Assembly: GCA_002423125.1 (NCBI GenBank)
Contig: DIUW01000027.1
Span: forward strand, 5,886 to 69,885
From: Legionellaceae bacterium UBA6148
GTDB taxonomy: Bacteria; Pseudomonadota; Gammaproteobacteria; Legionellales; Legionellaceae
DNA: 64,000 nucleotides
Reading direction: 5' to 3'
Position numbers and translations under genes: made by a program. Below, one piece after another: positions 1 through 10,717 of the stretch (its first letter is position 1; the number at the start of each line of letters is the position of its first letter). The notes below the pieces were generated by a model. That model saw only the letters and a list, made by a program, of their open reading frames with translations. It ran no database searches and was not told where the DNA came from.

Positions 1-1
1 C

Positions 2-2737
2 AACCCTCAAGGGATTATTCTCGATCTCAGTGAAGCCTGGTTGCATCAAAGCAAAACCTTGTTATTGCAAACACTGAAGCAATTAAATAACTGCCATAGC
101 CACATAAAAATCAATGGCATGATACTCTGCGTTGACATCAACGAACTCACTCCTACTGAGCCAATTGAACTATCAACCAATATCAAAGCTCATAGCGAAA
201 TCCTTCAGCGATTTGGTGCAAACTTAGGTTACCGTATTGATGTCGCGGTCATTTTCACAAGGCTTGATGCACTTGCAGGATTTTGTGAGTTTTATCAGCA
301 CGAACATGCGAGTGAACTATGTAAACCATTAGGGTTTTCGCTCACTGAGCGTCAAGATAAAGACAAATTAGAAAAAAATTTCAAACTCCAATTTGATCAA
401 TTCATCGAATCAATCAACCAACAAGTGCTCAACAAAGTACATCCCGCACGTTCGAGCATTAAACGCACACTGATTCGTGAATTTCCCCTGCAATTAGCAA
501 CGCTAAAGCTCGGGCTACAATCCCTAATACTCTGCTTCCCACCAAAAATGTTTCGTGTTCAATCCTTATTTTTTACGAGTGCTGAACAAGGAGGCGTTAG
601 TGTTGACCAACTCAATAAAAAAATTCAACACGAATATGGGCTATCCATTCAAAATACGTTTCCTTTATCTAATAACTATCGCGCCTATTTCATTCAGGGT
701 GCACTAACCACCTGCCAGGAACAAATGAGGCAATATGGACTAGATAAAAAGAACTTCCCGAAAGGTTTAACTCAAGTGCTCACAGGCGTTACCTTACTTT
801 CCTTAAGCTTATTAACCTATTACCACTTTAAATCAACTCGGTTGCTTGACGAAGCAAGCAAAGAATGGATCGCATACGATGCAAGTACTCATCAGCACAA
901 CGGTGAAGTCGCAGCACTGTACCACCTAGCCACTGCCTCATCGACATTGGATAAGTTAAATAGCAATCTCATCACACATGGATCGATTGAAAAGCTCAAA
1001 ACTCAACTTGAAAATAATAGGGCAGAACATCTCCATGGGATTTTTATCCCGAGACTCCTAAAGCAAATTGAAGGCGTTCTTGCCAACGATCAACAGCCAC
1101 ACAGCGTGCGCTATGAAGCCTTAAAAGTTTACTTGATGTTCGGTGAACCGCAATACTATCAGCCCGATGCAATTTTAGCTTGGTTCAAAGCACAAGGACC
1201 ACAAACACTTAGTCAGGCTGAATTTGAAAAAAAATTGGCTGCGATAAGTCTCGCATTAAAACCACCAACTCATCCCGTTTCTATTAATCAACAATTGGTC
1301 AGCACCTTACGTAATTACCTCAATGCATTACCCGTAAATTATCTCTATTATTCTATTGCTAAAAATAATTTTTCTTCAGAAAAAACACCGATTGAAATAA
1401 AAGGATTTACCTTAGCGGATAAGACTCTACCGCATTACTTCACGAAGCCTGGGTTTCATGCCGTATTAAAACAGCTTCCAGAGCTAGCAGGCCAGCTCAC
1501 ACATGATAATTGGGTACTTGATAGACCAACACCCGATAATCTCCATGAGCTTCTCGCACAAGCCTACAGCTATGACTACGTGCTATGGTGGAAAAATTTC
1601 GCACAAAAAACAACGCCATTACATGCACAAACGTATCAAGAAGTCATTCATCTCACGCAGCTTCTCCGACAGTCTAACGCATTCGAGGCGCTAGTGAACC
1701 TTATTCAGGAGCACACAAGCCCTGAGTTAGGTGAGTCATCAGCCGAATTTAATCAACACATTGCAAACCAATTTACTGACATTAATTTAATCAGTAATAC
1801 AGCGGTCACTCCTCTGACTCATACGCTGAATGAAATGGAAAAATTCTTAACCTCGATTTCTATCGTGAACGATCAAGGCAAGACGGCATTTACCATTACA
1901 AAATCTCGTTTTCAGGGCGATGCTCTCACCAACCCATTAAGTGTTTTGTTTAATCAGTCAGAGCAGCTGCCTGAACCGGTAGCATCATGGACCAAACAAA
2001 TTGCGAGTGATACCTGGTTTATCTTTATTAACGATTCAAAACATTATATTAACACCCAATGGAAAAACACCGTTTACCAAGATTATGTCAATACAATAGC
2101 CAAGCGTTTTCCATTTGATCAGCTTGGGGAGGAAGAAGTAGCCATCACTAACTTTAACACCTTTTTTTCAAGTCATGGGCGACTCAATACCTTTGTTGAA
2201 GAACATATTAAACCGTTCTTAAACACCTCAGAGGCCCAATGGAAACCCAAAGAAATGAATAGTTATGTATTACCTATTTCAACCGATACAATCAACGAAA
2301 TAATGCGCGCCAATGTCATTACAAACATGTTTTTTAGAGAAAACGAAGAATCTACGCATGTTGAATTTAGTCTGCAAAAATCAGATCTTGATCCAGTGGT
2401 CGCACGACTACAGTTAATTATTGGTAAAAGCGTCATCAATGATACGCAAAATAATAAATCATTCACGCGCGTCAAATGGCCAACATCCAATGCAAAACTC
2501 ACCATTGGTACCTTGGAAGGTAAAACATTCACATTAGATGAACAAGGGATATGGGCGTTCTTTAAACTCTTACAAAAAGTAGACGTACAAACCGATGCTG
2601 AAGACACTTCTCGACTACAGGTATTATTTGAAATCAATGGCAATTCAGGGCGATATCTATTAAAAACACAAAATGAAATGAATCCATTTACGCCAGGAAT
2701 ATTAAATGGGTTTAACCTAAGTGAGTCGATTGCGTAG
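2..2737 (+). CDS. icmF: IcmF/TssM-family secretion-system inner-membrane protein, 5' end outside window
   Basis: The reading frame is open to the left edge, so the N-terminus is missing; the TTG at 41 is only an internal codon. IcmF (type IVB, Dot/Icm) and TssM (type VI) proteins stabilise the secretion apparatus in the inner membrane with DotU. The visible part starts in the cytoplasmic domain: 'INGMILCVDINEL' resembles the family's 'INGVILTISVADL' stretch and 'SLFFTSAEQGG' the 'FTSGTQEG' motif. One transmembrane helix lies about 242-261 residues after codon 41, followed by a long periplasmic domain ending in the family-style 'FTPGILNGFNL'. The gene faces the desaturase tail to tail. Type IVB is preferred from the Legionellales-like context, but TssM cannot be excluded without the upstream genes. 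Confidence 0.77.
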   Translation, partial: NPQGIILDLSEAWLHQSKTLLLQTLKQLNNCHSHIKINGMILCVDINELTPTEPIELSTNIKAHSEILQRFGANLGYRIDVAVIFTRLDALAGFCEFYQHEHASELCKPLGFSLTERQDKDKLEKNFKLQFDQFIESINQQVLNKVHPARSSIKRTLIREFPLQLATLKLGLQSLILCFPPKMFRVQSLFFTSAEQGGVSVDQLNKKIQHEYGLSIQNTFPLSNNYRAYFIQGALTTCQEQMRQYGLDKKNFPKGLTQVLTGVTLLSLSLLTYYHFKSTRLLDEASKEWIAYDASTHQHNGEVAALYHLATASSTLDKLNSNLITHGSIEKLKTQLENNRAEHLHGIFIPRLLKQIEGVLANDQQPHSVRYEALKVYLMFGEPQYYQPDAILAWFKAQGPQTLSQAEFEKKLAAISLALKPPTHPVSINQQLVSTLRNYLNALPVNYLYYSIAKNNFSSEKTPIEIKGFTLADKTLPHYFTKPGFHAVLKQLPELAGQLTHDNWVLDRPTPDNLHELLAQAYSYDYVLWWKNFAQKTTPLHAQTYQEVIHLTQLLRQSNAFEALVNLIQEHTSPELGESSAEFNQHIANQFTDINLISNTAVTPLTHTLNEMEKFLTSISIVNDQGKTAFTITKSRFQGDALTNPLSVLFNQSEQLPEPVASWTKQIASDTWFIFINDSKHYINTQWKNTVYQDYVNTIAKRFPFDQLGEEEVAITNFNTFFSSHGRLNTFVEEHIKPFLNTSEAQWKPKEMNSYVLPISTDTINEIMRANVITNMFFRENEESTHVEFSLQKSDLDPVVARLQLIIGKSVINDTQNNKSFTRVKWPTSNAKLTIGTLEGKTFTLDEQGIWAFFKLLQKVDVQTDAEDTSRLQVLFEINGNSGRYLLKTQNEMNPFTPGILNGFNLSESIA

Positions 2738-2749
2738 GTAAAAATAGTA

Positions 2750-2780
2750 AGCCCGAGTAAAACGAAGTGGAACCCGGGCT
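2750..2780. terminator. Hairpin between convergent genes
   Basis: An imperfect inverted repeat with AGCCCG and CGGGCT arms lies in the 60-nt gap between icmF and the desaturase. It could stop transcription from both sides. There is no clear T-tract, and its form also resembles common 'TAGCCCGG' REP-like repeats, so the function is inferred. Confidence 0.45.
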
Positions 2781-2797
2781 ACGGTCTGTGGAGCATA

Positions 2798-3982
2798 TCA
2801 AACAACAACTGCTTTCGGCACATAACTCTTTAGCTGCTCAGAAAACTGGCGTAGCACATCCAATCCGGACTCTTCCGCCTGTTTACACCATTGCTGTAAT
2901 GCTTCCATTAACTCTTTTTGCGAAGCCGCCGTTTTCAACCACACGTTTTGTAGCGATAGGCGATAACTATATACCAAACGTAATTGCTCATAGCGATCTA
3001 ACAACGTCTGTAAATGTGACGTTGCATGAGGGGTCAATAACCTCGTTTCCCTTCGTAGCAAACGACCCGCATGACGAAGCAATTGTCTCTCTTTTTTATC
3101 AGAAATACTGAGTTTCTCACGACGCAAGATCGGTCGCACAACGGATTTATAGTAATGCGACATAACCTGAAAACGATTACCAATAACAGCCTTCACTGTA
3201 TCCAAATCAACGGTTAACTTGCCTTCTTGACGTGCCAATTGCGGCGGTAATTTCTTAACTTTAGCCAGTCCTAAAAACGATAAACAACGAATATACAGCC
3301 AAGCGATGTCAAACTCCCACCATTTCACTGAAAACTTAGCTGAAGATGCAAACGTGTGATGATTATTATGGAGCTCTTCTCCACCGATCCAAAATCCCCA
3401 TGGAAACACGTTTCGAGCCGCATCTGGGCACTCAAAATTACGATACCCCCAATAATGTCCGATGCCGTTTACAACGCCAGCTGCCCACAACGGGATCCAC
3501 ATCATTTGAATCGCCCAGATGGACATACCTGGAATTCCAAAGAGGACGAGATCAATCGCCAGCATGATCAAAATACCTTTCGCCGAATGAGCAGAATACA
3601 GTTTACGTTCTATCCAATCGTTCGGTGTCCCATGAGAGTATTTTGCAACCATCTCTCTGTCTTGACGAGCCGCGCGATAAAGCTCAGCGCCCTGCCAAAA
3701 AACCTTTTTAATCCCAACCACCACTGGACTATGAGGATCCCCTTCTACATCCGTAGTCGCATGATGTTTGCGATGAATAGCAACCCAATCGGCCGTCACC
3801 ATTCCAGTGGTCATCCAAAGCCAAAATCGGAAAAAGTGACTGACTATCGGGTGCAGCGTTAATGCACGATGCGTTTGATGACGATGCAAATAAATCGTTA
3901 CTGAAGCGATGGTAATTTGTGTCAATACAAGAGTTGCTACAATATAACCCCAGAAAGACAGGTTGAGCAGACCAAAAATCAT
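2798..3982 (-). CDS. Acyl-CoA/fatty-acid desaturase (delta-9 type)
   Basis: This is a membrane di-iron desaturase that would introduce a cis double bond into acyl chains of membrane lipids. The three histidine boxes are visible: HRHQTH, HRKHH and, near the C-terminus, HNNHH. Hydrophobic segments lie before the first box and around the middle. The ATG at 3982 is chosen because a GGAG sits about 7 nt upstream; the longer frame to 4060 has no such site. About 110 residues of charged, helical sequence follow the last histidine box, a C-terminal extension seen in some proteobacterial members. It lies 81 nt downstream of the giant gene on the same strand. Substrate position (delta-9) is inferred from family. 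Confidence 0.9.
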   Translation of the reverse strand: MIFGLLNLSFWGYIVATLVLTQITIASVTIYLHRHQTHRALTLHPIVSHFFRFWLWMTTGMVTADWVAIHRKHHATTDVEGDPHSPVVVGIKKVFWQGAELYRAARQDREMVAKYSHGTPNDWIERKLYSAHSAKGILIMLAIDLVLFGIPGMSIWAIQMMWIPLWAAGVVNGIGHYWGYRNFECPDAARNVFPWGFWIGGEELHNNHHTFASSAKFSVKWWEFDIAWLYIRCLSFLGLAKVKKLPPQLARQEGKLTVDLDTVKAVIGNRFQVMSHYYKSVVRPILRREKLSISDKKERQLLRHAGRLLRRETRLLTPHATSHLQTLLDRYEQLRLVYSYRLSLQNVWLKTAASQKELMEALQQWCKQAEESGLDVLRQFSEQLKSYVPKAVVV

Positions 3983-4063
3983 AATGTACTCCGTTAAAAT
4001 ATACTTCAAGTATAACGTCAAAACAGTGCTTATTGTACCACAAATACAAACTAATAGCACATA

Positions 4064-7000
4064 TTAAAAACAAATTATCGGCTGAAAAGAGTCTGGTTTT
4101 ATCGGTATAGCCTGCTCCGGCTTAAAAAATCTCAAAGAATCCGAGATAGTATTGTTAATCTGCCGGTAATATTTCACGGGCTCAGGTGTATATAAATGCA
4201 ATGCAGCGAGCAGCGATAAAAAACATTGCTGCAGCCATGCAAAACAAATGCTATCAAAACGACGATAAGCCAGCATGTCAGCCTCAAAGGTATTGAAGAA
4301 AGGATCTGGACTCAATTTTTGGATTTCATCATGCAAATTTCTAAGTCGTTGTCCTGGGCTTAACTTCGAATTTTTAGCAATCATTTCAAGCTTATCAATC
4401 CAGTTTAATTTTTTTTTCAAGGTGTTTTTATCTTCAAATAAAGACTCATTCGCTTGCTCACTGTTGTGATGCAGAGCCTTTATTGGACTTATTTTTTGCG
4501 ATTGCGCCGTAGCATATGCTCTAAACTGCCCAGTAGCCGTCAGTATTTCATTTAACTGTCGATAAAGTGCACGTGATTTTTCTTCAAATTGAGATTGACG
4601 AGCAAACAATGCTTTTTGCATGGTTTTCTGAATATCGTTCGATTGTTCGAGGGGCTTGCAAAGGATGCTACTATTCAGTGAATCGAGTGTTTTATTAAGA
4701 TCATCTTTCACTCTTAATGATTCAATATAATGACTTGATTTATAAGCGCTCAACGAGCGTATCAACCTCGGTTCAGTGAGCAACTGCTGTTCGTATTCTC
4801 CTTTTAGATTACAGAACCCTATCTGATAGTTGTTATCCCCACAATGAATAATTAAAACCTCTTTTAATGAGAGCACGGCATTTTTATCATGATTGCTGGG
4901 TTGAGAAAATATGATTCTGGCCAAGCCACCATCCAAAATAGGACGCTTTACGCTACTCAGAGAGGCTTTGAACTCCTGATTATATTCCACTTTCAATTCC
5001 GGGACTTCGAGGCATTGCATGACTATTTTATTGAGTATTCTATTAAAGCTAGACTCAATATAATTCTGTCGAGTTTTTTGATGTAGTACGGTTTGCGACT
5101 GGTCTAACTGCTGTAAATAACTGGTCCTATTATGCATTGCTGCGATTTCTAACTTATAACCATCCATCAATCGGCGATAATAATTGATCGTACTTTTTAG
5201 GGTATCGATCATTTTTGAATCCATTGGAAACGTCAGCTGACTAATATGAGGATACACATTGCTATCATTTGCACGATCATGTCGCGTATCATGGGCATGC
5301 CCCGTTAAGAATCTAATGTCTGATAATTTTTTTGCCGATAACGCAGCATGAGTCATCGACTGCATTATTTTTAAATCATATTCTTTGAGATTGTCATGAA
5401 CACAACTAAGAGGCGGATGGTTTGGTAATGAACGAACAAACTTCAAATGGTCTGCGGATAAAACAACAGGGGAATCTGTACCAATAATGATTGAATCATA
5501 TTTCTTTAACGTTCCATCATCAAGTTGCAAATCGATACGTACACCCGTTATTTTATTCACATAAACTAAACTATTCAATCCCGTTTGTTTATTGATGACT
5601 CGAATATAACCTGACACAAAATGACCCAACAACAATGTTGAGCAATTATCAATTGGCATTTCAGCCATAGAAATCGAACAGCACCGGGGCTCATGAGTGA
5701 ATGATGTAAGGAACGTTAACTCTTCTGTAGATAAAACGCAGGCAACAGGCGTACTCGTAATTTTCGCATCATATTGTATTAAATGTTCATCATCGAGATT
5801 CAAATCAAGATACAAGCCGGTTATTTTATTAATATAAAACAAACCATTCAGTTTCGGATTTTTGTTTTTTACTCGGATGTAGCCCGAAGCAAAATGACCA
5901 AATGAAATTTTTGAAACATCCGTAACTGGAATTTCAGACATCAATAGCGAACAACATCGCCCTAACTCTATGCGTGCTCCAGTCATTTTATTCACATAAA
6001 ATAAACTATTAATCGACTTATTTTCATTTATGACTCGAACATAAGCTGAGTCATATCCATCAAGTGAAATCTTAGACACGTCATTAGGTAAATCAGGCAT
6101 TAGGATCGAGCAGCATCGGCTTTTATTCTCCACCTGAAGTATAGGATAAGCTGCTTCATACGCAGTACGAATCCGATCACTGGCCTGTTTCAAAACATCC
6201 TGTTTTTTGTGCGTTGGATAGAAAAACCACCATCGATTATCATTAATTTTTTGATAGGCTTCAATGGCCTCGCTCAGTTGAGTTAACTTATTATAATTTT
6301 TCTTATTCACTATTTGTTGAGTCGTCGCGCCTACACTTTGAGCATTCGCTTGCTCAATCCGCTTTTGAAGACGACTCATCCTACCTCGGTGAACATTGTC
6401 ATGCGCAATATCTTGTTGAACGATGGGTTCGGGTGTAAGGCACGCAAGATAACGATCGGATCTTAAATCCAAAGGCTCAAGCAGTCCGATGTAAAATTCA
6501 TCCAAGACGTCCTGTAAAGGCCCTGATAATAGTCCAGGATTTAAACCCATCAGCATTTCATAACGATCGGCCGCAAGTAACAATTCAGCAAAATAATGTT
6601 GATCGAGTCGTTCTAACAACTCAATCTGCTCATCCATACCGGCTTTATATATTTCGGCCATAAAAAATGCCAATTGTTTTTTGAGTTTTAGAAACAAGCA
6701 ATATATCGCTGGCGTCTCGAAAAACAGCTGAAAATAAGAATTCGATCGTTCAATGACTCGCTCGATGGCAATCACCAATTTTTTCGTGCGTACACGAATT
6801 TCGGTTAACTGTTGTGGCGAAAGAGTTCGATTATTGGTTCTTGCGTTTACATCGTTAGGAATCAACACGAAGCTATGCAATGTATACCACAAAGAGGACA
6901 TCCCTTCATTGCCTGGCGTTTGCGGACCATCTACAGGGCGAGGCGCTGAATAAGGAGTAAAAAGCTCGCCAAAATAATTTCGTATCTGCCGATATTGACT

Positions 7001-10000
7001 CACGACGGTTTGAGATAAAAATGACAACTGAGGATCATTAACGAGATCGTAACATATGCTCCATAGCGTTTGTACGTTCAGATAAGCTTTTAGCAATCCC
7101 CCAATATAAACGTCCCTTCTACTGCTATCTTTTAATGCCTCCAATTCTTCAAAAATGTGCTCAAGACTATACAACGCATTAAACAATCGCTTGAGATTCG
7201 CCAATTGTTTACTATGTCCCAGTAAACGATCCAAATTGTGCGTCTCTGGGTAATCAACATCAGGAAAAGGAAGAGATCCGGTCTGTCGGTCCAGTTTTTT
7301 TGTTATCACCTCATCGCAATAAATACCTACATTTGTATACAACGAATCGGACATGGTCTTAAACAATTTAGAAAAATAAGGCGTTTTAATCACATGAAAT
7401 GCTCTTGCATCAGGTGGCAATTGCAATATCTCTCTTCTGGCTTGAATTTCAACATCGTATACTTCATTCGCGCATCTTTCAAAATAGCACTCTTTTCCAC
7501 TCTCTCCTTCATTTAGATAAATTAAAGCTAACTTCACTTTTTGCTTGAAGCGCTCCCCTAACGCTATCAAATTAGGAATGTTAAGCTGTGATTGATCAGG
7601 ATCAGGATGGACATGACCGTTATTAAACGCAATGACCAATAAGTGAGATAGAGCTTGGTTTAATTGTTGAATCGTCGGCGGCGTTCCAAATTGATGTTTT
7701 TTTAAATTTTCCTTGGAGATAATGCCCGTTTTAATTCGCCCAAACGGATCGATCACAGTGTATTCAAAAACATAACCCGTTTGTTTAATGTATAACGTAT
7801 TTTTAACTATTTTAGTTTCTTTTGTAAGTAATTCAACGTTGTAATGCTCATTTAAACCATTAATAATGGTTCTATCCAATGCATCAATACCGTCTACCTG
7901 AGAGAAAGCACTAATGAACCAGGGTTGCATTTTCACATAGCATGCTTTTAATTGAGCTTTCACCTCAGGACTCAATGTTCCAAGGATAACATCAGTACTA
8001 TTTGGGCCTGAAAATGCCTGTAGTAATCGAACAAACTCATCAAACGCATCATTTGCTTCAGCTAAATCAGTTCGTTTTTTGGCATAATATTGATGAATAT
8101 GATGCAATTGTGAATAATCTAAAGAAATATGCTTCGCCACTTCAAAAAGTGTACCAAAGAGAGTGGTGACTTGAATCACATCACCGTGTTGCCGTTGAGA
8201 TAAAACAGATGCCATTGCAGGAACATACGTTTTGAAAGCATCGGCTACTAACTCTGGATGAATGCGGCCTGTAATGGATGTGATTAATTTAAGTCCAAAA
8301 TCATCAGCCACTGTATATCCATTAGTAAATCTTAATTTCAACAAATCGCAATTACTTCGATTGGATTCTGTCATTTCAATGTCGTGAATTTTTTGTTTTA
8401 TTTGATCCGCATAAAAGAGTTTGTCATCCACCATAATGATGGCATCTTTACCTTTTAATTCATGTGCTATTTCACCAAACTCACATTGGGTCGGATCGGT
8501 AGGCCACTTCATAAGACCACACCACGCAGAATCCATCAGTGCTTTTAATTTTTCTTCCTTAATATTTTTTTCCCGAATATAAGGTCTCAAATCATCTTCA
8601 GTGATTTCGCCTTCTTGTATTTCTGCAAGACGGGGGCGAAAACTATAGGTGAAAGAATGGCCTACTTTTCTAATCGTAAGCGTCCTTTCCTTGGATGCGC
8701 TTTCAATGAAGTCCTTAAGAGAAAAAACTATATTGACGTCATATTGAGGCAGCGGATGTCCCTTTAAAGCATCCGTTTCACAAAACGTAAACGGATTCGA
8801 GTCTGTCAGTGATTCTGGGCTTAGCAACGTATCAACATCATAGTTACGCTTAATGTGTTCAATGATCATCTCGTTATTTAATATCGTACTGTGTTGAGAG
8901 GCAATTTCTCGTTGAATCTCTTTTATTAACACCTCTTTTTTAGCATACACACTTGCGACGTTAGTCGACTGTCTGAACCCATTGAAATACCCTACCGGTC
9001 TTAATAAATCATTGATAATGTCCTGATCTAATACAACTGAAAATGTTTTAATATAGGGTTGTATCTGCAAATAGTGTTTAATAAGCTGTCTTTTAATGGG
9101 CTCATCAAGGGATAATAGCGTTGCATTACAATGTGGTTGCAGCACATTAAAAAATTCCTCAAAGGCCATTTTCACTTGTTTTGCCTTAAATAAGCGCGAA
9201 TTTGCCTCTCGATTTCGCGTGTTCGCCTCATCCAAGCGTAATTGAATAAAGGAAAAATCATTGAGGGTTGATGCTAGACCTAATACGGCAGTATTTTCAA
9301 TATAGAAAAGAACGGTGTCATAATATTCTTTTATTTGAGAGTAAACAGGGGTTGATAACGTGTCGGGCTTAAGTAAAAAAGTGTTTTCTAACTTATCGGC
9401 CAACACCAAAAGTTTTACCAACTCCTGTTTAATTTTTAACATGTTATCGCGAATAGTCACCTGAGTTGTGGTATTCAAGTTGCCTATTTGGTTTAACGTA
9501 CTGGTCGACAAACGCATGATACGACGAGCAATTCGAACATAATGAACCGCATTAAAAGCACTATAAAGACTATTGCTTTGTGTCACATTAATTGATTGAA
9601 GCAACTCAATCGCATTTTTTTCTAATTCTTGAATATTTTGGCGATTATGCGCTGATTCTTGTGACTTCATCTCGTTTGCATATCGTTTAATAAAACGTGT
9701 TAGGTCTTGAATATAGCCAGGCAAAACCACACCAAAATGAGTCAACACAGAATAATCAATTTTCTTACTATCAGGCTGCATATTATTAAGGACATGGCCA
9801 GCGGCTCGGCCAATTTGATTGCTTAATGTGCTAACTTTCAATGATATGATTAATGCCGTTATTTTTTCTAAGTCAACAGGGTTTGTTATCGCGCCCTCTT
9901 TTGTAATATGACTTATCAATTCAATTACTTGCTTATCAATGACCTTATTTTGAATGTATATTCCTTTAATTGAGCCATATCCAACATCAATCTCTTTATT

Positions 10001-10588
10001 TTTTTTAATAAAGAGGATATCTCCTGATTTAATGATTGCTTGCTTCGCAGCATCATCGAGATCTGAGAACGTTACTTTTACGCAGTACTCCGATCGAGAG
10101 TGATACGCTTTCATCTTCTCTACAATATTGAGAACCGTGTGGTACTCGGGGTGCAGGGTTCTGAGAAAACCAAAATCTAAATGAGCAATCAACTGACTTG
10201 CTTTATACAGCCGATCCACTGCCCCCTCACTCCACACTTCAAATAGTTTAGGAGTCACGCTAGAAAGTGATAGAGAGTCCTTATGTTTTTCAATTTCTAA
10301 AAACACATGTTCCAGGTGATAGAGGGCATTCAATGCTTGTTTAATTTGAACGACTAAGTTAGGTTCGCCTTCAAAATCAGTATAAAGCTCACGATCATTT
10401 AAGTTTGTTTGTGAAAAATAATCACTGAACCCGTCCATGCAAATCAAATGCTCAGTGAATCTCCCTCGCTGCAATCTTGACATGTAATCATTACGATAGG
10501 TTCGCAGCTTGGTGGAAATGTCGAGATTTAAAACAAATTTAGTGACACTCATGTACGATTGAACTGTGGTTAGATAAGGTATTGTCAT
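4064..10588 (-). CDS. Giant protein of unknown function (2174 aa) with internal repeats, candidate effector
   Basis: I do not recognise the family. No signal peptide or clear transmembrane helix is visible; the protein is mostly helical and probably cytosolic or exported. Related segments recur: 'ALNALYHLEHVF' near residue 85 and 'LFNALYSLEHIF' near 1135; a helical block near 477-530 resembles one near 849-912; a short beta-rich block of the type 'G.xFxYxx...GxIxxxxL' recurs near 184-226, 634-672, 928-968 and 1909-1944. Residues about 1491-1700 hold three copies of a roughly 55-85-residue module starting RCCS and ending YVNKITG. AAGGACGG lies just before the ATG. Size, repeats and an icmF gene 1.3 kb away suggest a Dot/Icm substrate, but that is inference. 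Confidence 0.8.
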   Translation of the reverse strand: MTIPYLTTVQSYMSVTKFVLNLDISTKLRTYRNDYMSRLQRGRFTEHLICMDGFSDYFSQTNLNDRELYTDFEGEPNLVVQIKQALNALYHLEHVFLEIEKHKDSLSLSSVTPKLFEVWSEGAVDRLYKASQLIAHLDFGFLRTLHPEYHTVLNIVEKMKAYHSRSEYCVKVTFSDLDDAAKQAIIKSGDILFIKKNKEIDVGYGSIKGIYIQNKVIDKQVIELISHITKEGAITNPVDLEKITALIISLKVSTLSNQIGRAAGHVLNNMQPDSKKIDYSVLTHFGVVLPGYIQDLTRFIKRYANEMKSQESAHNRQNIQELEKNAIELLQSINVTQSNSLYSAFNAVHYVRIARRIMRLSTSTLNQIGNLNTTTQVTIRDNMLKIKQELVKLLVLADKLENTFLLKPDTLSTPVYSQIKEYYDTVLFYIENTAVLGLASTLNDFSFIQLRLDEANTRNREANSRLFKAKQVKMAFEEFFNVLQPHCNATLLSLDEPIKRQLIKHYLQIQPYIKTFSVVLDQDIINDLLRPVGYFNGFRQSTNVASVYAKKEVLIKEIQREIASQHSTILNNEMIIEHIKRNYDVDTLLSPESLTDSNPFTFCETDALKGHPLPQYDVNIVFSLKDFIESASKERTLTIRKVGHSFTYSFRPRLAEIQEGEITEDDLRPYIREKNIKEEKLKALMDSAWCGLMKWPTDPTQCEFGEIAHELKGKDAIIMVDDKLFYADQIKQKIHDIEMTESNRSNCDLLKLRFTNGYTVADDFGLKLITSITGRIHPELVADAFKTYVPAMASVLSQRQHGDVIQVTTLFGTLFEVAKHISLDYSQLHHIHQYYAKKRTDLAEANDAFDEFVRLLQAFSGPNSTDVILGTLSPEVKAQLKACYVKMQPWFISAFSQVDGIDALDRTIINGLNEHYNVELLTKETKIVKNTLYIKQTGYVFEYTVIDPFGRIKTGIISKENLKKHQFGTPPTIQQLNQALSHLLVIAFNNGHVHPDPDQSQLNIPNLIALGERFKQKVKLALIYLNEGESGKECYFERCANEVYDVEIQARREILQLPPDARAFHVIKTPYFSKLFKTMSDSLYTNVGIYCDEVITKKLDRQTGSLPFPDVDYPETHNLDRLLGHSKQLANLKRLFNALYSLEHIFEELEALKDSSRRDVYIGGLLKAYLNVQTLWSICYDLVNDPQLSFLSQTVVSQYRQIRNYFGELFTPYSAPRPVDGPQTPGNEGMSSLWYTLHSFVLIPNDVNARTNNRTLSPQQLTEIRVRTKKLVIAIERVIERSNSYFQLFFETPAIYCLFLKLKKQLAFFMAEIYKAGMDEQIELLERLDQHYFAELLLAADRYEMLMGLNPGLLSGPLQDVLDEFYIGLLEPLDLRSDRYLACLTPEPIVQQDIAHDNVHRGRMSRLQKRIEQANAQSVGATTQQIVNKKNYNKLTQLSEAIEAYQKINDNRWWFFYPTHKKQDVLKQASDRIRTAYEAAYPILQVENKSRCCSILMPDLPNDVSKISLDGYDSAYVRVINENKSINSLFYVNKMTGARIELGRCCSLLMSEIPVTDVSKISFGHFASGYIRVKNKNPKLNGLFYINKITGLYLDLNLDDEHLIQYDAKITSTPVACVLSTEELTFLTSFTHEPRCCSISMAEMPIDNCSTLLLGHFVSGYIRVINKQTGLNSLVYVNKITGVRIDLQLDDGTLKKYDSIIIGTDSPVVLSADHLKFVRSLPNHPPLSCVHDNLKEYDLKIMQSMTHAALSAKKLSDIRFLTGHAHDTRHDRANDSNVYPHISQLTFPMDSKMIDTLKSTINYYRRLMDGYKLEIAAMHNRTSYLQQLDQSQTVLHQKTRQNYIESSFNRILNKIVMQCLEVPELKVEYNQEFKASLSSVKRPILDGGLARIIFSQPSNHDKNAVLSLKEVLIIHCGDNNYQIGFCNLKGEYEQQLLTEPRLIRSLSAYKSSHYIESLRVKDDLNKTLDSLNSSILCKPLEQSNDIQKTMQKALFARQSQFEEKSRALYRQLNEILTATGQFRAYATAQSQKISPIKALHHNSEQANESLFEDKNTLKKKLNWIDKLEMIAKNSKLSPGQRLRNLHDEIQKLSPDPFFNTFEADMLAYRRFDSICFAWLQQCFLSLLAALHLYTPEPVKYYRQINNTISDSLRFFKPEQAIPIKPDSFQPIICF

Positions 10589-10717
10589 ACCGTCCTTATG
10601 GTTCGAAGTATTTCAGAGCAATAAATAAAATTACTAGCCCACGAGCTTACATATTGAGCTTTATTTTAACATATACGATCTTGCTGTCAAAGCATATTCA
10701 GAAGGGATGCTGATTCT

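Noticed and set aside
2767..3862. Several plus-strand frames opposite the desaturase
   Set aside because: They lie antisense to a gene with clear histidine boxes and lack any family features or ribosome sites.
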